Of a stretch of DNA of 64,000 nt, positions 10,992-20,883 are shown piece by piece (the stretch's first letter is position 1; every line of letters begins with the position of its first letter). Origin of the DNA: an uncultured Clostridia bacterium (GTDB lineage Bacteria > Bacillota > Clostridia > TANB77 > CAG-508). The DNA lies in NCBI GenBank assembly GCA_948777935.1, contig CAQDYY010000007.1, positions 1 through 64,000 on the forward strand. The letters are read 5' to 3'. A program made the position numbers and the translations under genes. The notes beneath the pieces were generated by a model. That model did not search any database. It had not been told where the DNA came from and was given only the letters and a program-made list of their open reading frames with translations.

Positions 10992-11008
10992 AAAGTTATG
11001 GAGAAATA

Positions 11009-12397
11009 ATGATGAAAGGTGTATTAGAATATTTTGAAGAAATAATGCAAATTCCAAGAGAATCTGGGAAAGAAGAAAAGATTGCTGAATATTTAGTTAA
11101 ATTTGCTAGAGAAAATAATCTTGAATATAAAGTAGGTAAATATAATACTGTATACTTAAGAAAAAACAATAATTCAAATAAAACAATAATATTGCAAGCT
11201 CATTCTGATATGGTTTGTGTATCTACTGAAAGCTATGATTTTGATAATAAAGGAATACCATTTTATATAGATGGAGATTACTATAAATCTAAAAACACAT
11301 CATTGGGTGCTGATGATGGTATTGGAATTGCAATTATTCTTGCTATTTTACAAGAAAGTAAAAATATGCCTAATATTGAAGTAATAATAACTACCCAAGA
11401 AGAAACCACTATGTTAGGAGCAAGTAATTTTGATTATTCATTGATAAAAGGAAAAACTTTAATTAGCTTAGATGGAATTAAAGAAGCAGATATAGAGTCA
11501 TCAAGTGCAGGAATGTGTTCAATAACGTTGAATAAAAATATTGACTATGAGATATCAAAAGAAAACTGTTATAAACTATCAATTAGTGGTTTAATGGGAG
11601 GACATTCTGGCGATGATATAGATAAAAATAGATGTAATGCAATAAAGTTAGCAACAAGATTATTAGAAAAATTAAATTATAAAAGCATAGCAGATATAAA
11701 TTTTGGTAAACGAGATAATGTTATTCCAAGTGAAGGTTATGTTATATTTTCATCAAAGGAAAATATAGAGAGTATAAATGAAAAAATAGGAAAGATTGAT
11801 TTTAACTTAAATGATGAAAAGTATTCTTTGAAATTAAAGATAGAAAATTATGAAGATAAAACAGTTATAAAAGAAAGTAAAAGGATTATTGAATTTATTT
11901 CAAAAATAAAAGATGGACTATTAGAAGTTTATAAAGATGATGAATTTCCTTTATTATCAACCAATATTGGTAAAATATCGATAAAAGACAATAAGGTAGA
12001 AGTAAAATATAGTATTAGAAGTTCTGATTTATTAAAAGAGGAAGAACTATTAAAACAAATTAGAGTATTATCAAGTGAATATGGTTTTGAATTAACAGTT
12101 GATGCAAATAAACCTTTCTTTCCATATAAAGGCAAATCTATTATAAGAAATATTTTGGCAGAAACTTATAAAGAATTATATAATAAAGAAACTACTATAA
12201 AGAAAGTTCATGCTTGTATGGAAGGTGGAATATTATCTAATAATATACAAGATTTAGATATATGTACAATTGCACCGACTATCGAAAATTGCCATTCGAT
12301 AAATGAAAGAGTAAGCATATCATCAACAAAAAGAGTATATGAATGGTTGAAACAAGCTTTAATAAAATATAATCAATGTGAAAAAAATAAAAATTAA
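11009..12397 (+). CDS. pepD: Aminoacyl-histidine dipeptidase (PepD, M20 family)
   Basis: A 462-residue M20 metallopeptidase. HSDMV (about residue 65) carries the first metal ligand, GADDG the bridging Asp, TTQEET the catalytic and metal-binding Glu residues, and a C-terminal HACMEGG ligand site follows; GGHSGDDID is the usual lid-side motif. The length and motifs match bacterial PepD, which cleaves Xaa-His dipeptides. Two adjacent ATGs (11009 and 11012) follow GGAGAAATA; I cannot choose between them. Third gene of the deaminase-SDR-PepD-HAD run. Confidence 0.88.
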   Translation: MMKGVLEYFEEIMQIPRESGKEEKIAEYLVKFARENNLEYKVGKYNTVYLRKNNNSNKTIILQAHSDMVCVSTESYDFDNKGIPFYIDGDYYKSKNTSLGADDGIGIAIILAILQESKNMPNIEVIITTQEETTMLGASNFDYSLIKGKTLISLDGIKEADIESSSAGMCSITLNKNIDYEISKENCYKLSISGLMGGHSGDDIDKNRCNAIKLATRLLEKLNYKSIADINFGKRDNVIPSEGYVIFSSKENIESINEKIGKIDFNLNDEKYSLKLKIENYEDKTVIKESKRIIEFISKIKDGLLEVYKDDEFPLLSTNIGKISIKDNKVEVKYSIRSSDLLKEEELLKQIRVLSSEYGFELTVDANKPFFPYKGKSIIRNILAETYKELYNKETTIKKVHACMEGGILSNNIQDLDICTIAPTIENCHSINERVSISSTKRVYEWLKQALIKYNQCEKNKN

Positions 12398-12411
12398 GGA
12401 GACTTCAAATA

Positions 12412-13152
12412 ATGGTAGATAAACTAAAAAAGCAAATAGTATTTAGTGATTATGATGGAACAATATATATTACAGAAGAAAATATGTGCAAAAATGTGAA
12501 AGCTATTGAAGAATATAGAAACAATGGTGGAAAATTTGTTATCGTTACAGGAAGAAGTAAAACTAGTGTTAGTAATGTAATAAAACAATATAAAATTCTA
12601 TATGATTATATTATTTCAAATAATGGTGCAGTAATTTTTAATAAAAATAATGAAAAAATATATGAACAATCAATTAAACCACAAGTTTCCAATAAAATAA
12701 TAGAATATCTAAAAACAAAGGAAACTATAGAAGTATTTTTTTATGATGATGAAGATAAAGTAGAATACAAAAATCAAGAATTATTGAAGATACGAATAAG
12801 AACATCAAATTATGAATTAGCTCAAACTATTGAAGATGAAATAAATGATATATTTAAAGAGTATGTAAAAGCACATTCAGCGTTTCCAGGAATGTATTAC
12901 GATAATCATGATTTCGTAATTGTAGATGTTGTTTCAAAAGATGCAGGAAAAGATAATGCTATAAAGAAGTTAATAGAAATGTTAAAAATAGATAAGAAGT
13001 ATGTTGCTACAATAGGAGATGGAAGAAACGATATTTCAATGATAAAAGAATATAATGGCTTTTCAATGATGACTGCAGAAGAAGGAGCAAAGGAAGTTGC
13101 TAGTATGATTTTTGAAAATGTAGCAGACGTATTGGATTATATAAGCAAATAA
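12412..13152 (+). CDS. HAD-superfamily (Cof-type) sugar phosphatase
   Basis: A 246-residue HAD hydrolase: motif I SDYDGT with the nucleophile Asp13 and acid/base Asp15, motif II TGRS (threonine), motif III lysine in the DAGKDNAIK region and motif IV GDGRNDISM. This order and the large cap are typical for Cof/type IIB phosphatases acting on phosphosugars or similar. It starts 14 bases after pepD behind AAGGAGAC and ends the four-gene run. Confidence 0.85.
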   Translation: MVDKLKKQIVFSDYDGTIYITEENMCKNVKAIEEYRNNGGKFVIVTGRSKTSVSNVIKQYKILYDYIISNNGAVIFNKNNEKIYEQSIKPQVSNKIIEYLKTKETIEVFFYDDEDKVEYKNQELLKIRIRTSNYELAQTIEDEINDIFKEYVKAHSAFPGMYYDNHDFVIVDVVSKDAGKDNAIKKLIEMLKIDKKYVATIGDGRNDISMIKEYNGFSMMTAEEGAKEVASMIFENVADVLDYISK

Positions 13153-13169
13153 AAAATTTTCAAAAAGTA

Positions 13170-13340
13170 TTGCCAAACCTAAAATTTTATGTTAAATTAA
13201 AAACATAGTTAATAGCAAAAAAAATGGATTTGTGGGTACATTTCTTGCAAACTATTGCTATAACTACATTTGAAACGGAAATAAGTAACTTTTTTGCGAT
13301 AGAATTTTCGAATACGTCCTACGCAAAGGAGCCATAAAAA
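13170..13340 (+). ncRNA. Possible small RNA gene between HAD phosphatase and GNAT gene
   Basis: The gap 13153-13489 holds no ORF. A plausible promoter (TTGCCA 13170-13175, 17-base spacer, TAAATT 13193-13198) would give a transcript of about 190 nt ending at the strong terminator at 13341-13393. The bases between contain short self-complementary blocks and are somewhat richer in G/C than the surrounding gap (for example GTCCTACGCAAAGGAGCC). I could not match it to a known family. Confidence 0.3.
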
Positions 13341-13393
13341 ATAAACAAAAATAAGGCGATTATCCATAAAATCGCCTTATTTTTGTTTATTTT
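13341..13393 (+). terminator. Strong bidirectional terminator
   Basis: A perfect 20-bp stem (13341-13360 with 13371-13390, ten-base loop) containing AAGGCGAT/ATCGCCTT. A-rich on one side and T-rich on the other, so it can work in both directions. Confidence 0.85.
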
Positions 13394-13489
13394 AGTAGAG
13401 CTAAATATTGTATTTATACATAATTTATGGTATAAGTATAATATAAAATTTGCAGCACAATGTTGCAAAATTTAAAGTGAGGGAATTAT

Positions 13490-14071
13490 ATGGAAGATAT
13501 AAAGTTAAAAAATATTGATGTAGAAGAATTTAAAAAAGAAGTATATTCATATTATTTAGAAATATTTCCTGAAGATGAGAAAAAGCCATTAGAATTAATA
13601 AAGTCATCTTATGAAAAACACTATACAAAAATTATAGAAATTTTATATAAAAGTGAAATGGTAGGATTTATGCTATTAAATAGAATTAAGGATAAAGGTT
13701 ATGCAATATTAGATTATTTAGCAATATTACCACAATATAGAAATAGTAAATTTGGAACAAAAGCATTACAAATTTTATTAGAACAAGAAAAAGAAAGTAG
13801 AGGTATTTTTATAGAAATTGAAAAACTCGGATTAGGTAATAGCGAAGAGGAAAATTTGCTAAGAGAAAAGAGAAAAAACTTCTATGAAAAAATAGGATTT
13901 AAGAAATTAAATTTTGACTTAATTCTATTTAATGTTATATATACACCATATTTGTTTTCAAATAAATATGATAATGAAGATGTTATTATTGAAGATATAT
14001 TTAATATTTATGAAGCAATATCAGGAAAACAAAGAATAGAACAAAACTGTAAAGTAGTAAAACAATTATAA
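13490..14071 (+). CDS. GNAT-family N-acetyltransferase (first of a split pair)
   Basis: A 193-residue acetyltransferase. The beta4-alpha3 acetyl-CoA region is visible as LDYLAILPQYRNSKFGTKAL, and FYEKIGFKKL near the C-terminus is the usual closing motif. GTGAGGG precedes the ATG. The stop codon TAA at 14069-14071 is followed in the same frame by a second acetyltransferase sequence with no start codon, so the original gene may have been a tandem-domain protein now split by a nonsense mutation. Confidence 0.75.
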   Translation: MEDIKLKNIDVEEFKKEVYSYYLEIFPEDEKKPLELIKSSYEKHYTKIIEILYKSEMVGFMLLNRIKDKGYAILDYLAILPQYRNSKFGTKALQILLEQEKESRGIFIEIEKLGLGNSEEENLLREKRKNFYEKIGFKKLNFDLILFNVIYTPYLFSNKYDNEDVIIEDIFNIYEAISGKQRIEQNCKVVKQL

Positions 14072-14635
14072 TTTGAAGAAATAAATAAAGACAATATAGA
14101 AGTAGCAGCAAAATTACAATACGAAATTTTTCCAAAATCAAGTGCATATTCAGTATATAAAGCGAAAATTACAGGAAAAAGAAAAGGTTTATATATTGGC
14201 TACATAGCTTATATGGAAAATATGCCAGTTGGAGTAACAGGAATTTATGAAATACCAGAATATACAGATACTGTGTGGTTAAGTTGGTTTGGAATAAAGA
14301 AGGAATATAGAAGACTAGGATATGGAAAGCAAATACTTGATTATACAATTGAAATGGCAAAGGCTCTAAACAAGAAATATTTGAGATTATATACTTTTGA
14401 AATTTGGAATAATGAAGCACAGGAATTTTACAAAAGAAATATGGATTTAGGAGAATATTATTATAATGAAAAAGAACATAAAGATATATTCGAAGGAAAG
14501 CCAAAGATATTTAGTATAAGCTTATGTGATGAAAAAGTAGAATTATGGGACAATAAATTTATAAATATATCAGAAGATGAAGATTCTCATGAGAAAAGTG
14601 TACTAATGATGAAAGAAGATGGAATTATAGATTAA
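14072..14635 (+). pseudogene. Second GNAT acetyltransferase unit lacking a start
   Basis: The frame of the preceding gene stays open after its TAA for 188 codons and encodes a second GNAT domain (WLSWFGIKKEYRRLGYGKQIL, FEIWNNEAQEFYKR). The first ATG is at 14213, which would remove the N-terminal third of the fold. Either the two halves were one protein, or the second gene has lost its start codon around 14066-14075. Functional expression is doubtful, but the coding sequence is otherwise clean. Confidence 0.6.
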
Positions 14636-14680
14636 TAAAGAATATAAATTAGAAAACGATTTAAATAAATTAATACAATT

Positions 14681-14723
14681 AAAAGAAGTAAAAGTCCATG
14701 CACAATGAACTTTTACTTCTTTT
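14681..14723 (+). terminator. Rho-independent terminator
   Basis: A 15-bp perfect stem AAAAGAAGTAAAAGT with ACTTTTACTTCTTTT around a 13-base loop, after the GNAT pair. Confidence 0.8.
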
Positions 14724-14834
14724 ACATATTGCACGATTAAAAAACATTTTACGAAAACTAATGAATAGTAAAAATGCCGTAAATCCTTGAATTACATAGC
14801 ATTATGTGAAAAAATTAAAATATTATTAAGGTAC

Positions 14835-14888
14835 TTGACAAAATTGGATTACAGGTGTAATCTTTTAATACGGATTACAACCGTAATC
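14835..14888 (+). promoter_or_regulatory. asnB promoter with two BlaI-type operators
   Basis: TTGACA (14835-14840), a 17-base spacer and TAATCT (14858-14863) form the promoter. The palindrome GATTACAGGTGTAATC (14847-14862) overlaps the -10 and has the TACANNTGTA core of BlaI/MecI operators. A second one, GATTACAACCGTAATC, lies at 14873-14888. The blaI promoter at 16889 has the same -35, spacing and -10, so BlaI from this locus probably represses asnB. Confidence 0.75.
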
Positions 14889-14921
14889 TTAAATAGTATA
14901 TGTAGTGTTAGGAGGAGTAAT

Positions 14922-16781
14922 ATGTGTGGAATAGTTGGATTTTGTAGTGAAGAAGAGAATAAAGGAATAACTATAAAGAAAATGGCAGATAGAATAATTC
15001 ATAGAGGGCCAGACCAAGAAGGGTATTATATAGATGAACATATAGCACTAGGGCATAGGAGATTATCTATTATAGATTTAGATAATGGTACACAACCTAT
15101 GTTTAGCAAAGATAATAATTTAGTTTTAGTATTTAATGGAGAAATCTATAACTATATTGAACTAAAAGAGGAATTAGAAAAGAAAAACTATAAATTTATA
15201 ACAAATAGTGATACAGAAGTGCTACTACATGGGTATGAAGCATGGGGAAAAAACTTACCTAAAAAACTAAGAGGAATGTTTGCTTTTGCTATTTGGGACA
15301 AGCAAAATAAATATCTATTTTGCTCAAGAGATAATTTTGGAATAAAACCACTATATTATTATCAAAATGGTAACACTTTTATGTTTGCATCTGAAATAAA
15401 AGCCTTTTTAGAACATCCAAAATTTGAAAAAGTTTTAAATAAAGACTTAATTGGTCCATATTTATCGTTTAGTTTTACACCTACTGCACAAACATTTTTT
15501 AAAGGAGTATATGCATTAGAACCAGGGACAAACTTATATTTAAAAGAAAACAAAATAACATTAGAAACATACTATAATCTAGAATTTAGAGAAAAACATA
15601 CAGATTACTCACATACACTAGAGCAAATAAGTAAAAAGGTAAAAGATTCTGTAAGTCATCATACTATAAGTGATGTAGAAGTTGGATCATTTTTATCTAG
15701 TGGCATAGACTCATCATATATTGCAAGTATAGCAAAGCCGAAAAAAACATTTACAATAGGATATGATTTACCTAAATATAGTGAAATAAGCTATGCCCAA
15801 AACTTAGCTAGTAAATTAAAAATTAGTAACACAAGTAAAAAAATAACAAAAAAAGAATATATGCAAGCATTACCTAATGTTTTATATCATATGGACGAGC
15901 CATCACCTGATGCTTCTATTACATCATTATACTATTTATCAAAAATTGCAAGTGAAGATGTAAAAGTTGTCATGTCTGGAGAAGGCGCAGATGAATTTTT
16001 TGGCGGATATAATACATATAAAGAAGAAGTAAAATTCAAATTGTATAATAAATTACCATTTATATTAAGACATATAGTATCAATTTTATTTGAAAAATTA
16101 CCAGAATATAGAGGCCGAAACTTTATTGTAAGAAGAGGACAAAAACTTGAAAATGAATATGTAGGAGTAAACAAAATATTTAGTGAAAAAGAAAGAAAAA
16201 AGGTTCTAAATTTTAAAGATACAATAAGAAATAGAGAAATTACGAAACCAGTATTTGATAAATATAAAGAACAAAGTAACATAGTTAAAATGCAAATGAT
16301 TGATATAAAATATTGGCTTGTAAAAGATATTCTTTTAAAGGTAGATAGAATGACAATGGCAAATTCACTAGAAGCAAGAACACCTTTTATAGATAAAGAA
16401 GTATTTAAAATAGCAAGTGAATTACCACTTAAATATAAAGTATCAAAAGATAATACAAAAATTGCCTTACGAGATGCAGCAAAACTAGATATACCAAATG
16501 AATCATATAAAAAGAAAAAGCTAGGTTTTCCTGTTCCCCTTAGAGAATGGATGAAAGAAGAAGATGTATATAATGAAATTAAACAAACAATAAATAAGGA
16601 CTTTGTGAAAGAATTTTTTAATCAAAAATATGTAATTAAACTATTAGAAGAACACAAAAATAATAAAAAAGATAACTATAAGAAAGTATGGGCAGTATAT
16701 TGCTTTATAAAGTGGTATGAGATTTTCTTTTTAGACACATCAGAACAAAAGGGGCATTCTTTAAATACTTTAACATTTTAG
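14922..16781 (+). CDS. asnB: Asparagine synthase (glutamine-hydrolysing) family, BlaI-controlled
   Basis: A 619-residue class II amidotransferase. The start at 14922 is fixed by MCGIVGF, because Cys2 becomes the N-terminal nucleophile, and by AGGAGG seven bases upstream. The N-terminal glutaminase domain (RGPDQEG, NGEIYNY) is followed by an ATP-pyrophosphatase synthetase domain (SSGIDSS, SGEGADEFFGGY). It makes asparagine, or in several Firmicutes relatives amidates meso-diaminopimelate in peptidoglycan. The BlaI operators at its promoter and the neighbouring blaI-blaR1 pair favour a cell-wall role; that is inference. Confidence 0.85.
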   Translation: MCGIVGFCSEEENKGITIKKMADRIIHRGPDQEGYYIDEHIALGHRRLSIIDLDNGTQPMFSKDNNLVLVFNGEIYNYIELKEELEKKNYKFITNSDTEVLLHGYEAWGKNLPKKLRGMFAFAIWDKQNKYLFCSRDNFGIKPLYYYQNGNTFMFASEIKAFLEHPKFEKVLNKDLIGPYLSFSFTPTAQTFFKGVYALEPGTNLYLKENKITLETYYNLEFREKHTDYSHTLEQISKKVKDSVSHHTISDVEVGSFLSSGIDSSYIASIAKPKKTFTIGYDLPKYSEISYAQNLASKLKISNTSKKITKKEYMQALPNVLYHMDEPSPDASITSLYYLSKIASEDVKVVMSGEGADEFFGGYNTYKEEVKFKLYNKLPFILRHIVSILFEKLPEYRGRNFIVRRGQKLENEYVGVNKIFSEKERKKVLNFKDTIRNREITKPVFDKYKEQSNIVKMQMIDIKYWLVKDILLKVDRMTMANSLEARTPFIDKEVFKIASELPLKYKVSKDNTKIALRDAAKLDIPNESYKKKKLGFPVPLREWMKEEDVYNEIKQTINKDFVKEFFNQKYVIKLLEEHKNNKKDNYKKVWAVYCFIKWYEIFFLDTSEQKGHSLNTLTF

Positions 16782-16888
16782 ATTAATTACATGCCCCGTC
16801 TTTGTTCGTCTGCCAAAATTGCTTTAGAAATTTTGTGTAGAATAATTTATATAATGGGAAGGTTTTCTAAACTTTCCCATTGTATCTC

Positions 16889-16941
16889 TTGACAAAACAA
16901 GTAAAGTAGAGTAATCTATTTGTGTGGTTACATATGTAATC
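16889..16941 (+). promoter_or_regulatory. blaI-blaR1 promoter and operator
   Basis: TTGACA (16889-16894), 17-base spacer, TAATCT (16912-16917), then GGTTACATATGTAATC (16926-16941) with the BlaI core TACATATGTA just before the ribosome site. Autorepression by BlaI is expected. Confidence 0.75.
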
Positions 16942-16956
16942 TAAAAGGAGGAGCCT

Positions 16957-17331
16957 ATGCAAGATAAATATGATATAACAGATGCAGAACTAGAAATTAT
17001 GCAAGTATTATGGGAAAATGAACAATGCGATTTAAATACAATTATGCAAGAGCTAAATAACAAGGAAGATAAAAATAGAAATACAATAAAAACATTACTA
17101 AGAAGATTAATATTAAAAGGCTCAGTTAAATCTAAAAAAGTAGGTTTAAAAGATACTATTTATATTCCTATGGTAAGTAAAAATAAATTTTTAGAAACTC
17201 AAAATGAAAGTTTTTTAAAAAAACTATATAATGGGAAGACAAATAATTTATTATTAAACTTTGTAGAAAACCAAAAAGTATCAAAACAAGAATTACAAAA
17301 ATTAATTGACATATTAGAAAGTGAGGACTAG
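16957..17331 (+). CDS. blaI: BlaI/MecI-family transcriptional repressor
   Basis: A 124-residue winged-helix repressor: ITDAELEIMQVLWENEQCD and RNTIKTLLRRLILKGSVKSKK are the family signature, followed by a C-terminal dimerisation helix. It binds TACANNTGTA dyads, two of which are at asnB and one at its own promoter, and is inactivated when a BlaR1-type sensor senses cell-wall stress. AAAGGAGGAG precedes the ATG. blaR1 starts two bases after the stop. No beta-lactamase gene is in the window; asnB is the visible target. Confidence 0.9.
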   Translation: MQDKYDITDAELEIMQVLWENEQCDLNTIMQELNNKEDKNRNTIKTLLRRLILKGSVKSKKVGLKDTIYIPMVSKNKFLETQNESFLKKLYNGKTNNLLLNFVENQKVSKQELQKLIDILESED

Positions 17332-17333
17332 CT

Positions 17334-19256
17334 ATGGTAGAAGCACTAATAAATATAAGTAACTTCATAGCTCCAATTTTTTACAAAATACTATATATGT
17401 CAATTGTTGGAAGCGTATTAGGAATAATAATATTGGGGTTAACAAAGTTATTAGATAATAAGCTTTGTGCAAAATGGAAATTTTATATGTTACTAATTCC
17501 TATACTTTTTCTTATGATACCAGTAAGCAGAATTCAAGTTAATATAGAAAACAATTTTGCATTAACTTTGGCAATAGATAAAGTAGAAACAACTTTAAAT
17601 AATGTCCATACATTAACTTATGATAACATAAGTATAGAAGAAGAAAAAATAGCTAATGCAAAAAAGGCTATGGAAAAAGGAAGTTCTATTAAACAAGAAG
17701 AAAGAAAAAACACAAATAGTAAAGAAAGTATTACATTTTATACTGTTATACCAATAATTTGGTTAATAGGAATAATAATAAGTATGTCAATATTTATTAT
17801 AGGAAACATAAACCTAATATATAGAATTGGTAAATCAAAAAAACTAGAAGATAGCACTATAAAAGTAATACTAATCAAATGTAAAAGAAAGCTAGGAATT
17901 AACAAAAAGATACAAATAAGAATACAAAATAAAGATGTATCTCCATGCATTTATGGAATAATGAAACCTAAAATATTGGTATCAAATGAATTCATAAAAA
18001 AAGATGCACAAGTAATAGAAAACGTATTTATGCACGAATTATCACATTATAAAAGAAAAGATATGATAACAAACTATATTCTACTAATCATGACATCTAT
18101 ACATTGGTTTAATCCATTTGTATATAGGTTTTTTAGAAAAATGAGACAAGAAATGGAACTTGCAACAGATGAAATAGCATTAGGGAAAATGGATAAAGAA
18201 GAAAAGAAAAAATATGGTTTAACATTAATAAATTTATTGCAGACATACGAAACCCCAAGAACTGTAGCAAAAACACTATGTGTAACAGATGATAGTAAAA
18301 ATATGGAAAGAAGAATAAAGAAAATAAAAGCATTAGCAACATCAAATAAATATAGAATATCGATAATGATTTTAATTTTATTAGTAGTGATTTGTGCAAG
18401 CATTCCATTTATATTAAAACCAATTAAAATAAGTAGCGTAGAAGAGGAAAACATATATAAAAAAATAGAAAAATATCTTATTAATTTAGAAGAAAAAAAT
18501 CGTCAAGTAAATAGTGAAAATAAAAGTGATGATTTTAAAGTTTATGCAGATATACAAAGGATGGGAACAAAAAAAGAGGATGAAGAAATTATTGCATATG
18601 TTTGGGCATTAATTAAAACATACTATGTAGAAAATGGAGAATTACAAAGCAGTGGAAGTTCAATGCCATATAAGTTTAGAATAAAAGACAATGAAATAAG
18701 AGAATATCAAATACCAGAAGATGGAGAAAGATATGAAAGTTCTATTAATGAGATATTCCCAAAACAAATAGTAGACAAAATAGAGAAAAGTAGAGAAGAA
18801 GTTAGTGAAGAAAAAATTGAAAAAGAAGCACAAAAATATTATCAATATTTAAATAATAATGCTAGTAATAAAACACCAGATTATACGGCAACAAATACTA
18901 TTAATTCAGCTTATATAGATTATCAAAATAGATTTGTAGGGCACTGGAGACCATATATGGCAGAAGAAAATGGAAAAGAAATAAATTTAAGAGAAATATA
19001 TGGTTCTGGAATATCAGAAGGTGGAGAACTAATATTAAAAAATAATGGAACATTTTCAGAGCTTATAGGTGTTTATTCAAAAGAGACAGAACATGGATTA
19101 ATAGGAAAATACAAAGTATATGGAAATGGAGAAAATGCATTATTAACTAATAATAATGGTGAAACAAAAATAGTAGAATATTTAGAAGGAAGTAGTGATA
19201 TTATTAGAATGACGTTAGAAGATGGAAAATGTATATATTTCCAAAAGGCAAGTTAG
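17334..19256 (+). CDS. blaR1: BlaR1-like M56 metallopeptidase sensor
   Basis: A 640-residue membrane protein with N-terminal transmembrane helices (about 15-33, 38-58, 137-157), a cytosolic zinc-protease domain with HELSH at 234-238 and downstream ELATDE, another helix near 345-365 (ISIMILILLVVICASIPFIL), and an extracellular C-terminal half. That sensor half is not a recognisable penicillin-binding domain, so the ligand may differ from beta-lactams. It would cleave or relieve BlaI. Translationally coupled to blaI. Confidence 0.82.
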   Translation: MVEALINISNFIAPIFYKILYMSIVGSVLGIIILGLTKLLDNKLCAKWKFYMLLIPILFLMIPVSRIQVNIENNFALTLAIDKVETTLNNVHTLTYDNISIEEEKIANAKKAMEKGSSIKQEERKNTNSKESITFYTVIPIIWLIGIIISMSIFIIGNINLIYRIGKSKKLEDSTIKVILIKCKRKLGINKKIQIRIQNKDVSPCIYGIMKPKILVSNEFIKKDAQVIENVFMHELSHYKRKDMITNYILLIMTSIHWFNPFVYRFFRKMRQEMELATDEIALGKMDKEEKKKYGLTLINLLQTYETPRTVAKTLCVTDDSKNMERRIKKIKALATSNKYRISIMILILLVVICASIPFILKPIKISSVEEENIYKKIEKYLINLEEKNRQVNSENKSDDFKVYADIQRMGTKKEDEEIIAYVWALIKTYYVENGELQSSGSSMPYKFRIKDNEIREYQIPEDGERYESSINEIFPKQIVDKIEKSREEVSEEKIEKEAQKYYQYLNNNASNKTPDYTATNTINSAYIDYQNRFVGHWRPYMAEENGKEINLREIYGSGISEGGELILKNNGTFSELIGVYSKETEHGLIGKYKVYGNGENALLTNNNGETKIVEYLEGSSDIIRMTLEDGKCIYFQKAS

Positions 19257-19266
19257 TAATAGAAGA

Positions 19267-19296
19267 ATTAAAAGCTGCCATATATGGTAGCTTTTA
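19267..19296 (+). terminator. Rho-independent terminator of blaI-blaR1
   Basis: AAAAGCTGCCATA and TATGGTAGCTTTT form a stem with one G-T wobble just after the blaR1 stop. Confidence 0.75.
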
Positions 19297-19505
19297 AGAA
19301 ATATTAAAATAGTAATAAAAATTGGTGAGTTGTAAAAGTAACTTCCAAAAGAAAAAGTAAAATCCAAATGTAATAGAAACGTCAATTTGTAGGCATTTCT
19401 TTTTGCATAAAATTTGCTTTTTTTCATAAAATAGTGTAATATTAAATTACAGAAACGAGAAATTGAGCATGGCAAACAAGCAAAAAGAAATTAATTTTTT
19501 TTTCG

Positions 19506-20883
19506 TGTAAGATTAAAATCCATTTGCTTAGTATCCATATTCAATTAAAAGATGTTTCTAAGGTTGTTCGATTTTTCTATCGAATAAAGTTAAATATTTA
19601 TTTAATTTTTAAAAGATATGGCTGTAGTGTGACCATATCTTTTTCTATCTTTTGTACATTAAGTTTTTTTAGTATTGTATCTCCATATAAAAACTCAAAA
19701 GTTTCATAAGGTGTTCTTCCATTTAAAGATTTTCTTGGTGCTGAATTAATATGTGAAAACATTAAATCTAAATCCTCTTGTGTTAAATTTTTTAGTGATT
19801 TTCCATTAGGAATAATATCCCTAACATAATTGTGATTGTTTTCCACATGTGGCTTTTGACTAGGTGTTTGTGGGTCGCAATAAAAGATATTGCTTCGTAT
19901 TTCTCCTGTTTCAATATTTACTTCAAATAACTCATATTTCTCAAATTCTGTGCCTCTATCAGTTAAAAGCAAAGAAAACAATTTACAATAGTCTTCTTTT
20001 AAAATGTCTTGTAGATTATCTAATGTACTAGCCATAGATTCAGAGGTCTTCTCTGTATGTAGAAAACCTATCATTAATCCAGTATTTTGAAATATGAATG
20101 TTTGAATATATGGACCATCTTGTTGATTGTACACTGTATCCATTTGAGTTGTTGGAATAGTAGGATTCTTTTCTACAAAATCTAAATAGTCTTTGTATCT
20201 TCTTCCTTCATAGTTAGCAGGTTCTTTACGTTTCTTCAATTTTTTTCTTTTTCTCATAGATACTTGTCTGCGTAAAGAAAAATTATTAATTCCATAATCT
20301 TGAAATATTCCACTTTCAATATACATATACAAGGTTTTAGAACACATTTTAAGTTCAGGATGATTCTCTAAAATTTGATATACAGATTGTCCCTTTTTAA
20401 GAAGTGGTTTAATAATATCTACAATTTCAAGCATTTCTTTAGTATTTAGGTTAACACCTTCTCTAGAATCCTTTATTTTCATGAGCTTGTTTAGCATAGT
20501 AGAAGTATTTATCTAATCTACATTTAGAAATATCTGGACAAAGATTACATACACCTACTTTTCTATCTCTTCTTGAACATTTAATTTCTTCATATTTAGA
20601 GCATTTTCCATGACATACACCACATTGTTTAAATTTAGTGCAAGTAACTGGATTATTAAAAGGATCCTTGGTTTTAATTTTCTTCTGTTTTTAATTTCTT
20701 TAGCAACAGTTGAAATATCTTTATTAATATTTTTTGCTATTTCAGTTCTAGATAATTCTTTTTCAAGACCTTCTTGAATCTTTTTTCTATCATCTAAAGT
20801 TAAGTGTGAATTTTTCATAACGACCTCCATCTAACCCTAGAAACATCTATATTATATTATACTATTTAGAACTTAATCTTACA
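19506..20883. mobile_element. Decayed IS30-family insertion sequence
   Basis: Ends are matched by TGTAAGATTAA at 19506-19516 and its complement TTAATCTTACA at 20873-20883, and by an inner inverted repeat AGATGTTTCTAAGGTT (from 19552) against AACCCTAGAAACATCT (20833-20848). The element carries a broken transposase on the minus strand. I could not see a clear target duplication. Confidence 0.65.
19598..20830 (-). pseudogene. IS30-family transposase, frameshifted
   Basis: The minus strand encodes an N-terminal helix-turn-helix (LTLDDRKKIQEGLEKELS), a Cys-rich zinc-like segment (CGVCHGKCSKYEE...VCNLCPDISKCRL) and a DDE integrase core (TDRGTEFEKYELFE, PHVENNHNYVRDIIPNGKS, NSAPRKSLNGRTPYE). Two frameshifts break it: a missing A in an A-run near 20694 and an extra G near 20470. 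Neither involves CGG, in contrast to the four shifts elsewhere. It is a dead copy unless a second intact IS30 supplies transposase. Confidence 0.85.

Noticed and set aside
13170..13393. 6S RNA
   Set aside because: The ends do not pair into the long closing helix with a central bubble that 6S RNA requires.
14787..14921. N-terminal extension of asnB
   Set aside because: The extension covers the promoter and BlaI operators, and Cys must follow the initiator Met for glutaminase activity.
18074..18454. Minus-strand ORFs opposite blaR1
   Set aside because: They are shadows of the coding strand with no ribosome sites and hydrophobic, low-complexity composition typical of reversed A/T-rich genes.
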